This document shows, in pieces, positions 49,820 through 62,215 of a DNA stretch of 64,000 nt. A program made the translations under genes and the position numbers. Within the stretch, counting starts at the first letter, position 1; each line of letters opens with the position of its first letter. This DNA is from Spirodela intermedia. Taxonomy: Eukaryota; Streptophyta; Magnoliopsida; Alismatales; Araceae. Below the pieces are notes generated by a model. That model was not told the origin of the DNA and made no database searches. It was given only the letters and a program-made list of their open reading frames with translations. The stretch is taken from positions 1,663,501 to 1,727,500 of the forward strand of contig LR746280.1 in the NCBI GenBank assembly GCA_902729315.2, in the 5' to 3' direction.

Positions 49820-50589
49820 GGCAGATGGCGGCCACTAAATGGGGGATGACGGGCACCATCACGTTGACCTTACCCTCATTAGTCAAGGTCAGTCCCTTGG
49901 ACTAGTTTCTCTCTCTTCCTGAATTATTGTTATCAGGGGTGTGTGGACGGCGACCACACGATCCCACCCTCCAATTATTTGACTACTTTCTATTCGAAAA
50001 TAAACGATCATCTGTAATAAGCCCGGCGGTCTCGCTGTGTAGTACGGACAAGAACGAGGCAAGAGAGAGAGTGAGAGAGATGGAGAGGTTACCACGTAGA
50101 AAATTGGGCTCATAACCAATCAGGAGAAGCCACGCATCCCAGGCCGGCTACGTCTGCTTCGCTAATCATTACCTCCATTTTTTTCTTTTTCTACGTTCGT
50201 TTGCAATTAATTAAATAAATAAAATTTGCTAAGATAAATATGAATAGTCGGACGGCACAAGTTGTGAACCAATCGTGGGCCAGGACTGGGTCCGAGCGTA
50301 GCACTGGGCTCGGCGTGGTCTAGGGCCCATGGGCTCTCTCTGGGTCCAAGATGACGTAGGCATAATTATTAGTTAATTTCATTACTTTGGGTGTTTATTA
50401 GTTATATATGACTGTTTTGGGGGTTTATACGTAAAAAGTGTCGGAAACGATTGAATGACGTGACGATAATGGCAATAAAATAATGAGAAGGGAGAACTGG
50501 AAGCTCGATGCGCGCGGTGTAAATGGGCAAATCCAGCTTTACAATTGTCGCCTGCTTCTACTTGCCCCTCCTCTTGGACATCTCTCCCC

Positions 50590-50590
<1 letters not shown>
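49820..50590. other. Intergenic DNA before importin beta, with GGGCC/TGGGCY sites
   Basis: No gene was recognised. The interval 50,265-50,345 has GTGGGCCA, CTGGGTCC, CTGGGCTC, AGGGCCCA and ATGGGCTC, a site II-like cluster about 1.1 kb upstream of the importin start and about 300 bp before the presumed leader exon. Confidence 0.5.

Positions 50591-50594
<4 letters not shown>

Positions 50595-50627
<33 letters not shown>
50595..50627. repeat. (CT)n microsatellite in the importin beta leader
   Basis: A near-pure CT run immediately before CTAGGGTTT, in what is probably the 5' untranslated first exon of the importin beta gene. Confidence 0.9.
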
Positions 50628-50629
<2 letters not shown>

Positions 50630-50686
50630 GGGTTTCCCCACGCGCTTCTCTCCCAGCGAGGGCCCGCCCCCGCATCGCGATCGCCG

Positions 50687-51437
50687 GTGGGACGCGTCTG
50701 GGGGAGAGGAGTGCTCAAATCTATGTATGTCTTACGGAATACTCTTTTTTTAAAAGAAAATTGCATCTCATCGGTTGTTTCCTCGGCATTTGGTGCTGTT
50801 CTTCCGAGTCGAGCTCTGTTGGTTCCGGTTCTGGCTCTGATTTGATCTTCGACGGCCCCGGGGAGGTCCTTTTCGGGGGGCTTTGTCCGATCTTTGGCGG
50901 GTTTTTTTTAGGATTCTGCTGTTTCCCCGGCCAATCGGTGTTACGGTCGTGAATCGGGGATTATCTGATGTTTGCGGCCCGATATCTTCAGGGTTTCTGT
51001 CTCTTCTGTTGTGTCCATATTTGTTCCCCACCATTTTCGATGCATACGCTTTCTCTGATGATTCCAGAGCTAGGAGCCTTTTGATGCCCCCGTCGAGTAT
51101 TGGCTTCTATGGATACGTAAAGATACATGATTAATCCAGTTTAGATCCGTAGTATGCTGTGCTCGCTTTGATCCCTCATTCCTTGCATGCTGACCTCTCC
51201 AGGCAAATCTCAAACGACTACAATCACTTTGTTTCATCAAAATTATCGTCCTCATATAACTTCAGTCACTTCCTTTCTTGGATCATCCACATCCTCTTTA
51301 AAGGATCGCGCGTTTGACGCTCCAAGCCGGTTCTAATTCTTCCCGCTTCATCTTTAGTACTTTTTCTGCCGAGATGTGTAGTGAACTGTTCTAAGAATCC
51401 AGGTTTATCCATTGAGTGACGGATCTTTTCTCCTCAG
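50687..51437 (+). other. Probable 5'-leader intron of importin beta
   Basis: The acceptor CTTTTCTCCTCAG ends 7 bases before the importin start. Upstream DNA is T-rich and has no gene. A donor could be GCCG|GTGGGA near 50,686, but other GT sites are possible, so the left end is approximate. Confidence 0.4.
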
Positions 51438-51444
51438 ATAGGAA

Positions 51445-54135
51445 ATGGCGATGGAGGTCACCCAAGTCCTGCTGAACGCGCAGTCGGTAGATAGCACAGC
51501 CCGTAAACACGCCGAAGAGAATTTGAAGCAGTTTCAGGAGCAGAACCTCCCGGGATTCGCTCTAGCGCTCTCTGGCGAGCTAGCGAACAACGACAAGCCG
51601 GTCGACAGCCGCAAATTGGCAGGATTGATCCTGAAGAACGCGTTAGATGCAAAGGAGCATCACAGGAGATTGGAGCTCACTCAGAGATGGCTATCACTAG
51701 ATGGGGCCGTGAAGGCCCAGGTCAAAGGCTACCTGTTGCAGACCCTCTTCTCCCCCGTCGCTGATGCAAGATCTACAGCTTCCCAGGTGATCGCCAAGAT
51801 TGCCAGCATTGAGCTGCCGCACAACCAGTGGCCTGAGCTCATCAGCTCCCTCCTGACGAACATCCACCAGTTTCAGCCCCACGTGAAGCAGGCCACTCTG
51901 GACACACTGGGCTTTCTGTGCGAAGAAGTGGCTGCTGACGTCGTTGACCAGGATCAGGTCAATAAGATACTTACGGCTGTGGTTCAGGGGATGACAGCAG
52001 GAGAGGGGGCTGCTGAGGTCAGGTTGGCGGCGACTCGGGCCCTCCACAACGCTCTGGGGTTCGCCCAGGTGAACTTTTCCAACGATCTGGAGCGGGATTA
52101 CATCATGAGGGTCGTCTGTGAGGCCACCCTCTCCCCCGACGTGAAGATCCGGCAGGCGGCGTTCGAGTGCTTGGTCTCCATCTCCTCCATGTACTACGAG
52201 AAGCTGGCGTCCTACATGCAGGACATATTCAGCATCACTGCCAAGGCAGTCCGGGAAGACGAGGAGCCCGTTGCCCTCCAGGCCATTGAGCTGTGGAGCT
52301 CGATATGTGACGAGGAGATTGACATCCTCGACGACTATGGCAGCGATCTTACTGCGGATTCCGAGGTCACCTGCCTTTATTTTATCAAGCAGGCGCTGCC
52401 AGCACTCGTTCCGATGCTCCTGGAGACGCTGCTCAAGCAGGAGGAAGACCAGGATCAGGATGAAGGGGCGTGGAATCTGTCAATGGCTGGCGGCACCTGC
52501 CTGGGCCTGGTGGCTCGGACTGTGGGGGACGACATCGTCCCTCTGGTGATGCCTTTCATCCAGGAGAACATCGACAAGCCCGATTGGAGGCGGAGGGAGG
52601 CGGCGACATATGCCTTTGGCTCTATCTTGGAGGGTCCATCCCCGGACAAGCTTACAGACATCGTCAAGCACGCACTGCACTTCATGCTGGCGGCCCTGAT
52701 GAAGGACCAGAACAACCACGTCAAGGACACCACAGCGTGGACCCTCGGGAGGATCTTCGAGTTCCTCCACGGGTCGGCAATGGAGGCCCCTGTGATTACC
52801 CGGGAGAACTGCCAGCAGATCCTCACGGTCCTGCTCCACAGCATGAAGGATGCACCTAATGTGGCCGAGAAGGCCTGCGGTGCCTTATATTTCCTCGCCC
52901 AAGGTTATGAGGATGCTGGTGCCGGCTCTCCTCTGTCCCCGTTCTTCCTCGACATTGTGCAGGCTCTCCTGGCGGTGACCCATAGAGAGGACGCGGGGGA
53001 GTCCCGCCTCCGCACAGCCGCATACGAGACCCTCAACGAGGTTGTCAGGTGCTCCACTGACGAGACGGCCCTGACTGTCCTGCAGCTGGTCCCCTTAATC
53101 ATGGCTGAGCTCCACAAGACCCTCGAGGCACCGGAGAAGCAGGGCGAGTTGCAGGGCCTCCTCTGCGGCTGCCTGCAGGTCATCATTCAGAAGATCGGCT
53201 CGGCGGAGCCCTCAAAGCACGCCTTCCTGCAGTACGCTGACCAGATGATGGATCTTTTCCTCCGAGTCTTCGTCTCCAGGAATGCCACCGTCCACGAGGA
53301 GGCCATGCTCGCCATTGGGGCCCTTGCTTATGCAAATGGGGCGGGCTTCATCAAGTACTTGCCGGGGTTCTACCCCTACCTGGAGAAGGGCCTCCAGAAC
53401 TTTGAGGAGTACCAAGTCTGCTCCATCACTGTCGGTGTGGTCGGCGACCTGTGCCGGGCGCTGGAGGACCAGATCCTTCCTTTCTGCGACGGGATCATGA
53501 CCCAGATCCTCAAAGACCTCTCAAGCAGCCAGCTCCACCGCTCAGTTAAGCCCCCGATGTTCTCCTGCTTTGGGGACATCGCCCTGGCCATTGGCGAGAG
53601 CTTTGAGAAGTACCTCATCTACGCCATGCCCATGCTCCAGAGCGCGGCGGATCTGACAGTGCACGTTCCCACCGGCGACGAGGAGATGCTCGAGTTCACA
53701 AACCAGCTCAGGAACGGGATCCTTGAGGCCTACTCGGGGATCCTTCAAGGGTTCAAGAGCTCCGCCAAGGCCCAGCTTCTGATCCCTTACGCGCCCCACA
53801 TCCTCCAGTACCTGGACAGCCTCTACATGGAGAAGGACATGTGAGTTCTCTTCTGCATAAGCTTCTTCTACAGCCCCCCTCACTTCCTCTCTCACCGACT
53901 GAACGACGACCCCAATCTTCTCTCTGGTTTGACCAGGGACGAGGTCGTCACAAAGACTGCCATCGGCTTGCTGGGGGACCTTGCCGACACGCTGGGCCGC
54001 AGCGTGGCAGCTCTGATCGGCCAGTCGGTCGCGGGCAAGGACTTCCTCAACGAGTGCCTGTCGTCCGGTGACCACCTGATCCAAGAGTCTGCCGATTGGG
54101 CCAAGCTTGCCGTCGGCCGGGCGATCTCCGGTTGA
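51445..54135 (+). CDS. Importin subunit beta-1
   Basis: Nuclear import receptor: it binds importin alpha or cargo and RanGTP and carries cargo through nuclear pores. Exons: 51445-53840 (799 codons, the last one split) and 53937-54135; total 864 residues, the usual length (about 870). The protein consists of HEAT repeats. Visible family blocks include MAMEVTQVLLNAQS, SRKLAGLILKNALDAKE, RSTASQVIAKIASIELP, HVKQATLDTLG, ERDYIMRVVCEA, the acidic loop LKQEEDQDQDEGAW in the middle, GGTCLGLVARTVGDDIVP, KPDWRRREAATYAFGSILEG, HVKDTTAWTLGRIFEFLHG and HRSVKPPMFSCFGDIALAIG. The ATG at 51,445 is chosen because MAMEVTQ is the conserved start. A pyrimidine-rich tract ending CTCAG at 51,433-51,437 suggests a leader intron just before the ATG. 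Confidence 0.97.
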
Positions 54136-54139
54136 CCCC

Positions 54140-54984
54140 CCGGACGATCTCTGGTGGCTCTTTGGGTCTCTCCATGCATAAGCGTCATGTTCTGTTGTGT
54201 CAGTCGTCGTCATGCATCAGCAGCTCGTCGGCGGAGCTTTCTGAGGCGGTCGGGCGTCGACTCCTGGATCGTGTCCACAACCAGGTCGGGCTGTGGATAG
54301 CAGGCCGGAATCACCCTCCGGGGAAGAAGGGGGGGGGGGGGTTCGGAGGGGATCGGCGAGGAGGTTGTCATCATCATCATCACCAACATCAAACATCGGT
54401 ATATGCATCATCGGGCATTGGCGTCAGTTCAGTCAGCATGGCATGGCATCGCATCCAGCCTCAACCCATGGATCTTGGTGAGCTCTTCCTCCCCCAACCT
54501 CCCCTCCTGTGGATCATGCATCACTTTTTGTAGAAATGCAGGGTTCTGCTTCATGATCTCATGAGCTTGTAGATGAACTCCGGTGTGGGGGGAGGATGTG
54601 GGTGACCATAAATCTCTAGGCCCCTTTTTCTTTTTCTTTTTTCTCTCCCAACCTTGGGAATTTTTTGGCAGAGAGTCTTGCATAGTCCCCCCCACCCCTT
54701 CTTCTTCTTCCCCAATCTGTGATTGCATGTTTCCCCAATCAGGAGTCGGTGGTCTTCCAACAGTCTGCATGATCCGCATATTTACATGAACATATATTGT
54801 CGCATACCAAGGTTATGAGAGTAGAGTTGTGGTCACATTTTAGAGATACATCCCAGGCATATATCCCATTGCGGTGGTCTTTCTTGTAGAGCTCTGTATG
54901 TACAATGTAAGGCCTTTCTTCTTGTTCATGACGGGGCCCTCCCCTGCCTTCTCTCTCTTGGTGCCGCGTGTTCGTGTGTGTGCA

Positions 54985-55016
<32 letters not shown>

Positions 55017-55395
55017 TAGTTTTTTCTCTGAGAAGGAAGTATCTTGATTGGGCCTAACATTGTTACGAAGAAATGGGTAACCCTCATCTCTCTCTCTAAG
55101 CCAACGAAACCTTCTAAAAATAGGCCTGTCCAACCCTGTCGGCCTATATGTGAACTGGATCAGACCATCAATGGCGACCCATTATCGATATAAACCTGAT
55201 CATAGCTCCTATAACCCATCACTTCTCTCTCTCTCTCTCGCTATCTATCTATCGATCTATCTATCTATCTCTGTGTAGGAGAATGGCGCTGGCGGGCGCA
55301 AGTAGAGGAGCGAGCGAAGAAGACACAAGGGAGAGAGAGAGAGAGAAGCAAGCCGAGTAAACAAGCAATAGTCTGTCGTCGGCGGCGGTGGCCGA
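54140..55395. other. Convergent 3' region of importin beta and the pTAC7-like gene
   Basis: No coding sequence was recognised. It includes a G run at 54,330-54,340, a GA run at 54,984-55,010 and a CT plus CTAT run at 55,223-55,271. Confidence 0.5.
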
Positions 55396-55400
55396 TCAAC

Positions 55401-57020
55401 TCACAGCTCCTCCCTCAGGTAGGTGGGCCCGGGCTTGAACGGGTCCCTCTCTACGTACGCCTCAGAGCGTGGGAATCCGGCGTCATTCATCCGGTTGCTG
55501 AGGACATGCAGGATGGCCTTCTTCCCGCCGTACTCGTCGGGGTCCGCCTGAACGTACGCCGTCGCCTCCGCCGCCACCTGGTTCACAAAGTCAAACCGGT
55601 TCTCCTCCGACAGCATCATCTTCTCAATGTCCATTGACAGGATGTTCCCGTTCTCCCGGATCCTCCTGATCTGCTCCTCCAGGAACGGGATCCGGTCCAT
55701 CTTGTACTTCATCTTCTCGTCCGTCCTCGCCTGCCAAAAATAAACACTCACTTAAGCTGATGAACCCAACTCGAAGAAATCTGACTCAAAGACCTTTTTT
55801 TTTTTTTTTTTTCAATCCACAGCAAAATATTTGAGATTTTGGTGGGTTTCATTCTAGATTCTCGCAGAAATTTCCCAAGAAGGAAATCTGCGTTTGATTC
55901 CCAGAAACCCACCAACTCAATCGACATCTATTTCCCAATCAACACCAAAAAAAGAAAAAAAAAAACGAGATGGGATGAAATCAATCTCGGGTCACAGTGC
56001 GAATCCTGTTCAAGATCCAATGTTGTCTTTCAAAACCTTTTGATCACTCAAGAGAGTTCATCCCCCATTCTTGCAGTTCGGGCAAGCTAATCGAATCAAG
56101 AACAGCAAGAGATCAGGCTCAGCTTGAGAGATGCCCGATCTCATCCAAGATCGGCGATAAAATTGATTCAGGGAATTACGACCCTAATTAATCAAATTAA
56201 TCATTTTTTAATTCGTCGAGTGAGTGGCAGCCTCTCTGTGCCTCCTCATGCAACAAAACCCCAAGTGATCAGATGGTACAAAGGGCTGATTCGGTCATGA
56301 GATCAGATGAGTTTCCTTTTTTTAATCATCGTCAGTTGCTTGATCTTGGACTGCAGCAGCAACTGCTCTGTAGATCAAGAACACAGCTCAGTTTTTGGAT
56401 GGATCAGAGATAATAACTTGAAAAAGAAGCAGATTTTGGCAACTCAGCGCGAGAATCATAGAATCATAGGCGATTGAAATCGGATAAATCAAGAGCGCAT
56501 CATATTTCTTCCCTAACTACAGAGACCCAAAACTCTATAAAAACAAGAGGATATGGTCTCAATCGATGCGATACATCATAAATGGCCACTTTGAGGGGAG
56601 AAAATCAAGCTACGAGATGTAAATCCATCTGGGTATTATATTTGGCATCACATCCCTTTCGAAATCAATCGAAATGACACAGAATGAGAGATTACTGAGA
56701 AAAATATCCGCACCAGTTTCCGACGTCTCCACACTCTCCTCTCATTCCCACCGCTCCCCGGAGCTTCCTGTGCAAAAGAAATATAATCATCTTATCCGGA
56801 CGACCCGTCAAGAAGGAAAGAAGAAGAAGACAGAACGAGGACACGGGAGACGAGGAATTCCACCCTCGCCCTTGCAGAGACAACGACGAGACGCGATGGG
56901 TTCCCCGTTATCCCCTGCAACAAGGAAAACATTCGAAGGAGAACAAGGAGGCATCAGGAACCGCTCCTTCCCCGTCATCTCGCCATTTACGGGAAGATAG
57001 ATAGATAGATAGATGGATAG

Positions 57021-57072
<52 letters not shown>

Positions 57073-57147
57073 TACGGTTATGGCTTTTGGAGAGGAGAGC
57101 CGTGGGAGAGGATGGCGGCACAGCCCGTCGGAGAGGGAGACGGCCAT
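55401..57147 (-). CDS. Plastid protein resembling pTAC7, four exons
   Basis: Exons: 57147-57076, 56914-56864, 56767-56714, 55730-55401; all phases are zero, 168 residues. The first two small exons encode a Ser/Arg-rich, acid-poor leader (MAVSLSDGLCRHPLPRLSS, then GITGNPSRLVVVSARAR), fitting a chloroplast transit peptide. Exon 3 contains RRVWRRRKL. Exon 4 holds the conserved core: MKYKMDRIPFLEEQIRRIR, LSMDIEKMMLSEENRFDFV, DEYGGKKAILHVLSNRMNDA and DPFKPGPTYLREEL. I recall this pattern from pTAC7 (PDE225), a protein associated with the plastid-encoded RNA polymerase and needed for chloroplast development. The name rests on memory of the consensus. It is head-to-head with the SWEET gene, 1.2 kb apart. 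Confidence 0.78.
56996..57070. repeat. (GATA)n followed by (GA)n in intron 1 of the pTAC7-like gene
   Basis: About eleven GATA units (one reads GATG) run directly into a GA run. On the gene's strand this is a CT run and then CTAT repeats, starting about 5 bases after the exon 1 donor. Confidence 0.95.
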
Positions 57148-57149
57148 GG

Positions 57150-57553
57150 TATGAAACTCTCAGGAGAGAGAGAGGAACCTGGCCGCTTTGAGGCAGCAGC
57201 ACAGCAGCAAGTGTAGGTCTTCTTAAATGAGCCGAAATGGTCAGTTCGGATAAGCCCACGTCATCCACCAAAACCCATTATAAGCCCAAATAAATTGGGC
57301 CCATAACTACTGCGGTCGAATTCCGTGGATCGGAGTCAACGCATGCCGCGATGAAATCTATTAAACCGGACTACGAGCAGCAGTGAAATCTTCGGTTGAC
57401 TTCCGCGGAAGAAACTGAGGCGGCAAGTGGCGGTGCTTTTGAAGAAATTTTCGCACCCACGGAAATATAAATACCGATGTATAAAATCCCACAAAATTTA
57501 TTTTTATACCCATTCGAAGCTCTTTATCCGATCTGATGAGCCACCGCAGCCCA

Positions 57554-57602
<49 letters not shown>

Positions 57603-58126
57603 TCACTCACTCTATCTGTCTTTCTCTCTCTCTAACTCACTCACTCTTTCTCTCTCCGCATCACAGGCGTGAAGGACTGTCACACGGTGCTTGCTTGGGG
57701 GAGTGTTGTAGCCCATGGTCATGCACAGACGCGGCGCATTGCACGTCCAGGATGCATACACGTGCACGAATCTTCTTAAGACACGTGCACGTCCAGCATC
57801 CTTAGTACTCTCTGGAAATATCTTAAAACGGGCTCAAATCTGTCTCCCATCCGGCCCGGCCCGTATCACAAGTAGTTGAACTGAGGAGCTTGGGGAGAGG
57901 AGGCGTATGTAGGCTTTCCAACTGGGCTCCACTTAAGTCCGATCTGCCCCGGCCCGGCCCGTTCGAGTTGTTACGAAGAGCACAATATCTGCATGGGGGG
58001 TTGGAGAAGAGGGAACTAGGGGTCCCTCCGGCGTGTTTCCAAGGGGGAGCCTTTCCTCTCTCCCCTCCACCCTCACCAATCCCCATGGAAGTCCTCCCGA
58101 AACCATTAATGGCTAATGACAATCCC

Positions 58127-58180
<54 letters not shown>

Positions 58181-58370
58181 GGAGGGAGTGGGCTCCTCTC
58201 AGGTGTCTCCTTGGCCGGCTGGAGAGACCCATTGAACACCTTTCTTCAGGTTTTAATCCAACAGCCGTGGTTTATTCGGACCTAGAGAGGAACTTATTTG
58301 AGAGAGAGAAAGAGAGAGAGAGGTCCTCCTTCCAGTCGTTGGCGTCGTCATCGGAGAAACGCATAGAGCA
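57150..58370. other. Shared upstream region of the pTAC7-like and SWEET genes
   Basis: No gene was recognised. The left part has TGGGCC-type sites (57,288-57,302) near the pTAC7-like start. Microsatellites lie at 57,556-57,599 (CT) and 58,131-58,178 (GA). GGCCCGGCCCG words occur near 57,854 and 57,950. Confidence 0.5.
58131..58178. repeat. (GA)n microsatellite upstream of SWEET
   Basis: About 48 bases of pure GA repeat, 196 bp upstream of the SWEET start codon. A second CT run (58,563-58,594) forms most of SWEET intron 2 and serves as its pyrimidine tract. Confidence 0.95.
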
Positions 58371-58373
58371 GCC

Positions 58374-58560
58374 ATGGTTTCTGCAGGCCAAGCGAGGACC
58401 GTGGTTGGCATCTTGGGTGGGTCAGATTCTCTCACTAGAATTCGCCGACTTAGCACACAAAGCTCACCAGCTCTCGTCTGACGCAGGTAACACGGTGTCT
58501 CTGGGGCTGTTCCTCTCCCCGGTGTAAGCCACCGCCGACCTTCTTCCTCAGCATGGAACG

Positions 58561-58595
<35 letters not shown>

Positions 58596-59478
58596 AAGGT
58601 TTCTCTCTATCTTACCAGGCCGACGTTCGCGGCCATATGCAGGAACAAGTCGGTGGAGCAGTTTTCGCCGGCGCCGTACCTGGCGAGCCTCCTCAACTGC
58701 ATGCTGTGGGTGCTCTACGGGCTCCCCTGCGTGCACCCACATAGCACCCTCGTCCTCACGATCAACGCCACCGGCGCCGCCGTCGAGCTCGCCTACGTCC
58801 TCCTCTTCCTCCTCCACTCCACCCGCCGCCAGCGCCTGCGAGTTCTCGCCGCCCTGCTGGCGGAGCTCCTCTTCGTCGTGGCGGCGGCGGCGATCGTCCT
58901 CACGCTCGCTCACACCCACCAGCGCCGCTCCCTCGTCATCGGCAGCCTCTGCGTCTTCTTCGGCACGCTGATGTACGCCGCCCCGCTCTCCGTCATGGTC
59001 AGCACCGCAAAACCCAGTACATACGAGCCTCAAGCTCAGCTTTAATGGCGGATCTGACGACTCTCCCTTGCAGAAGCTGGTGCTGGAGACGAAGAGCGTG
59101 GAGTTTTTGCCGCTCGGCCTGTCCCTCGCCTCCTTCCTCAACGGGGTCTGCTGGACTTCCTACGCCCTAATCCGCTTCGACCTCTTCATCACTGTGAGCG
59201 ACCCTCACTCGTTCTGTCCACATTCAATGATATGTTTACTTCTGCTCTAATCTAACATGATTTGGCAGATTCCGAATAGCCTCGGGGTGCTATTGGCGGC
59301 GGTTCAGCTGGCGCTGCACGCCGTCTTTTACAAGTCCACGAGGGAGAAGATGGCGGAGAGGCGGCGGGGAGCGGATGGGACGGGCTCGGCCGAGGTGGTG
59401 GTCAACGGAGACGCTGAGAAGGTGGGGCCTGCGCCGCCAAATCGGCTGCACCCCTCGCCAGAGACTCACGAGAAGTGA
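58374..59478 (+). CDS. SWEET sugar transporter (clade II-like), five exons
   Basis: SWEETs are seven-helix sugar uniporters of the plasma membrane or tonoplast. Exons: 58374-58416, 58487-58523, 58619-58997, 59074-59193, 59269-59478; phases fit, 262 residues. The first MtN3 unit opens with [20 protein letters not shown], the conserved PVPTF and [20 protein letters not shown], and continues with [13 protein letters not shown]. The second unit shows [43 protein letters not shown] and [20 protein letters not shown]. The C-terminal cytosolic tail is short and charged. LSPVPTF together with [13 protein letters not shown] points to clade II (SWEET4-8, mainly hexose), but a tree is needed. Exon 1 ends in a split glycine codon and introns 1 and 2 are only 70 and 95 bp, so this 5' part is easy to miss. 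Confidence 0.93.
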
Positions 59479-59479
59479 A

Positions 59480-59717
59480 GGTCAGCGAGGACAGAGTGGG
59501 TTCAGCCCCCGTTGACTTTCTCCAGAATTATTTTTTTTTGGGGGGGGAGGTTCCAGAGTGACGTCCTGTATCTGAGGAATAATAAACCCTCTTGGTTTAG
59601 CTATCTCAGTCACAGCTGCCAACAGTTCAAAACATCAGAACCAAGAGACTAAAGATGGCTACTTGACGAAGAGAAACATTGAGTTCATCGAGTCCAAGAT
59701 GAACAGGTTGGTACTGC
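59480..59717. other. Convergent 3' ends of SWEET and Kish
   Basis: Only 239 bases separate the two stop codons. It contains a T run plus G run near 59,530-59,550 and AATAATAAA near 59,578. Confidence 0.6.
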
Positions 59718-61807
59718 TCAGAGTATTATGAAGGATATGCCCATTGCGAAGCATCCCAGGGCAACCCAGGGGCTCAACCGTTCACCTGATCAAGTACCCA
59801 TCAGAAACAACTCAGATGCTGAAGCAGATAGCAAAATAACTGGTAAATAAATAAATAAAGTTTTTGTTTAGTGATGAGGGAAGCACCAATTCTTGCAGCC
59901 TTCCAGAAGAACCCACGGAATCTGTCAAGGTTGCAGGCTCTGTGAGGATTAATGCTCCGTATAATCCAAAAAAGAAAAGGTAAAATCTTGTAGCCTTCTA
60001 TCATAATGCAGTAGGAATGTTACTAAATCAGGAAACTCTCTTCAATTTAGTCTCTCCTGGTGGCCCCAGTTGAAGTAGTCCATGATGTGTAAGGGCTGGT
60101 GCTTTCGTATATTTTTATAGAACATTGGTGAATATAAAGTTATCATAGTGAGTCATAGAAATAAATATTTCAAGAAATAAATTTCCCTAACAGACATGGT
60201 TTATATGATGGGCAAATCATAAAAGAAGGAAATATAATCACCTAGGAATGAAAACTCTTTCACTTTTCCAGGGTGCTTTTCGTTTTTGGGGCTCATGAAC
60301 CTGGTTTCCTCAGGCCCAAATAACGACACAGTGGAACCGGAAGATTCTTCTTCGTCAAATTGATACAAAAGGGTTTAAGAAGAAACGTTTTGATTTTGAT
60401 TGAAGATGAAGACAGAAGCTTCTTCTCTTCTCCCCTTCTCCGACATTTTTGGGAAATATATGATCCAGCGTAGGAACATGAGCTTTGCAAGGTCCTTCTA
60501 CGGTTGCTTCTAAAGAAATCAGATCTTGCCCCGACCCAAGATCTGATGGACAAACTCAAAACACATCTCATGACTCTTCCTCGAATCAGTTCTAGATAGG
60601 ACAAGTAATTTTAACCTCATTGAAGACACAAATATCCCCTCCAGAATACCCAGTGATGTCTTCTCTCTAGCATAAACAAAAGCAGTTTCAATGCTCCGTC
60701 GATGTAAACACACACACACACACGCTGGCATGAGAAAGCGGGCACTGAATTGCAGCATGCATTTACTGCGGCTCCAATGATCATTTCCCATTTTGGTTAA
60801 AACTGGAGCTTTAGAATAGAACAGGGAAGATCATAAAGATCTAGGATCCGCTCATCTAGGGGTGAAGAACCGAGATTTGGAGCCCAACATATCCAGTAAT
60901 TAAAGATGGTAAACTTTTTTCTTGATAGATGTACAGATCCCTGCCGTTTCTTAAACTCATCATACAGAAAGAAAAAAAAATTCTACAGAATGAAGCACAT
61001 ACGTTGCAATGAAACCGATTCTATAGCTGGATGCTAACCAAGAGTTTCCCACGATTTTTTGGGACTTGAGAGACATTCCAAGGGTGAGCTCTTTGCAGCC
61101 ATATCACCATGCATTAGAGCATGAAAGTATATAGATGAGCTTGCACTAATTCCATCTCACCACAGATTTGAGCATGCAAGTTTATAAATGAGCTTGCATT
61201 GATTCCATCTAGAGATTACATAAGATTCCTCCTAGTCATATTTTCCAGTGTCCACCAAACATAAGTAATTGATCAAATTATGAGACTTAATTTCAGGGAG
61301 AACTCCGTTAGTGACAGTTTTTTTACTGAGTGTCAAGCCCCTTATCCCATAAATAAAGGTACCAGTAATTAACACTTACGCAAGTGTTTAAGATCTGTAG
61401 GCCAAGGCATTAGTCTGTGAAATAAAGAAGCGCTTAGGAGACGGACACCTACTTATTGACCCAGGATTGAAAACAGAATTGCGAATAAACGACAGTAAAA
61501 CCAGGAGGAGATATCAGCTATCTTATCGTTCGAAAAAAAATCATTGAAGGGGACGACAGACGTTTCCCCAAAATGATCTAATCCCTTTTAGAAAAACCAT
61601 TTGCTAAAATTTTCATAGAAAAAGAATACGAAGCAAGGATTTAACCGAAAAAGAGATTGAATTAATCAAGGAAGCATCGATAAGTAGATACCCAGTTCTG
61701 TGCTCCAGAAAGGTTGGGAACTGCATCTTGACGAAGGTGCAGGTGCATATCACCAGCAGCACAACCGTGAGAAAGGAGTGGAAATTAAACAGCGCAGACT
61801 GCGGCAA
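59718..61807 (-). CDS. Protein Kish (TMEM167 family), three exons
   Basis: A small two-helix membrane protein of the early secretory pathway/Golgi, conserved through eukaryotes. Exons: 61807-61692, 59921-59887, 59785-59718; phases fit and give 72 residues, exactly the family length. The first helix is SALFNFHSFLTVVLLVICTC, then FVKMQFPTFLEHRTG, the signature GFRGFFWKAARIGERLSPWV, and a second helix (ALGCFAMGISFIIL) that ends at the stop. Intron 1 is 1.77 kb; exon 2 is only 35 bases. The gene is head-to-head with the complex I subunit gene, 618 bp between starts. Confidence 0.93.
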
Positions 61808-62134
61808 TTTATTTTTAAAAATCAGTCAGCATTGAAATCCCCTCCCGATCGCCCAACCGCCGGAAAATTCCCAACATCCTAAAAAGGAAAGATCGCCTCC
61901 TCACCATTGCCGGATCCCGCAGTCGAAACGATTCTGCCCTCGGACAATACCAAAGGCAAGATTGCCCCCGCGATCAGCACCCAACAGCTGAGCTAAGACG
62001 GATTCGTCGTAAGGGAGAGGAGATGATCCGATGAGATACTGCTAGAAGTGCGCAGAGCAGAGATCAGAAGCTCCAGCGGGAAGTACCCTAACAAACCTCT
62101 CCGGCCAGGGAGGTACTGCTGTTAGGAGGGGAAG

Positions 62135-62215
62135 GGGGGGTTGGGCCCGCGTAAATTCTGAACCGGGCCGTTCCGGTCCGATTCCTGTTAATTCGGGCCG
62201 GACCCACCCCGTCTT
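62135..62215. promoter_or_regulatory. GGGCC cluster between Kish and the complex I gene
   Basis: Elements TTGGGCCCG, CCGGGCCG and TCGGGCCGG fall within 80 bp. Site II elements of this kind are known from promoters of plant nuclear genes for oxidative phosphorylation, which suits the complex I gene on the right. The role here is inferred. Confidence 0.45.

Noticed and set aside
60293-60791. Minus-strand frames inside Kish intron 1 as separate genes
   Set aside because: They have no recognisable motif and are intronic; the flanking exons make a complete Kish protein.
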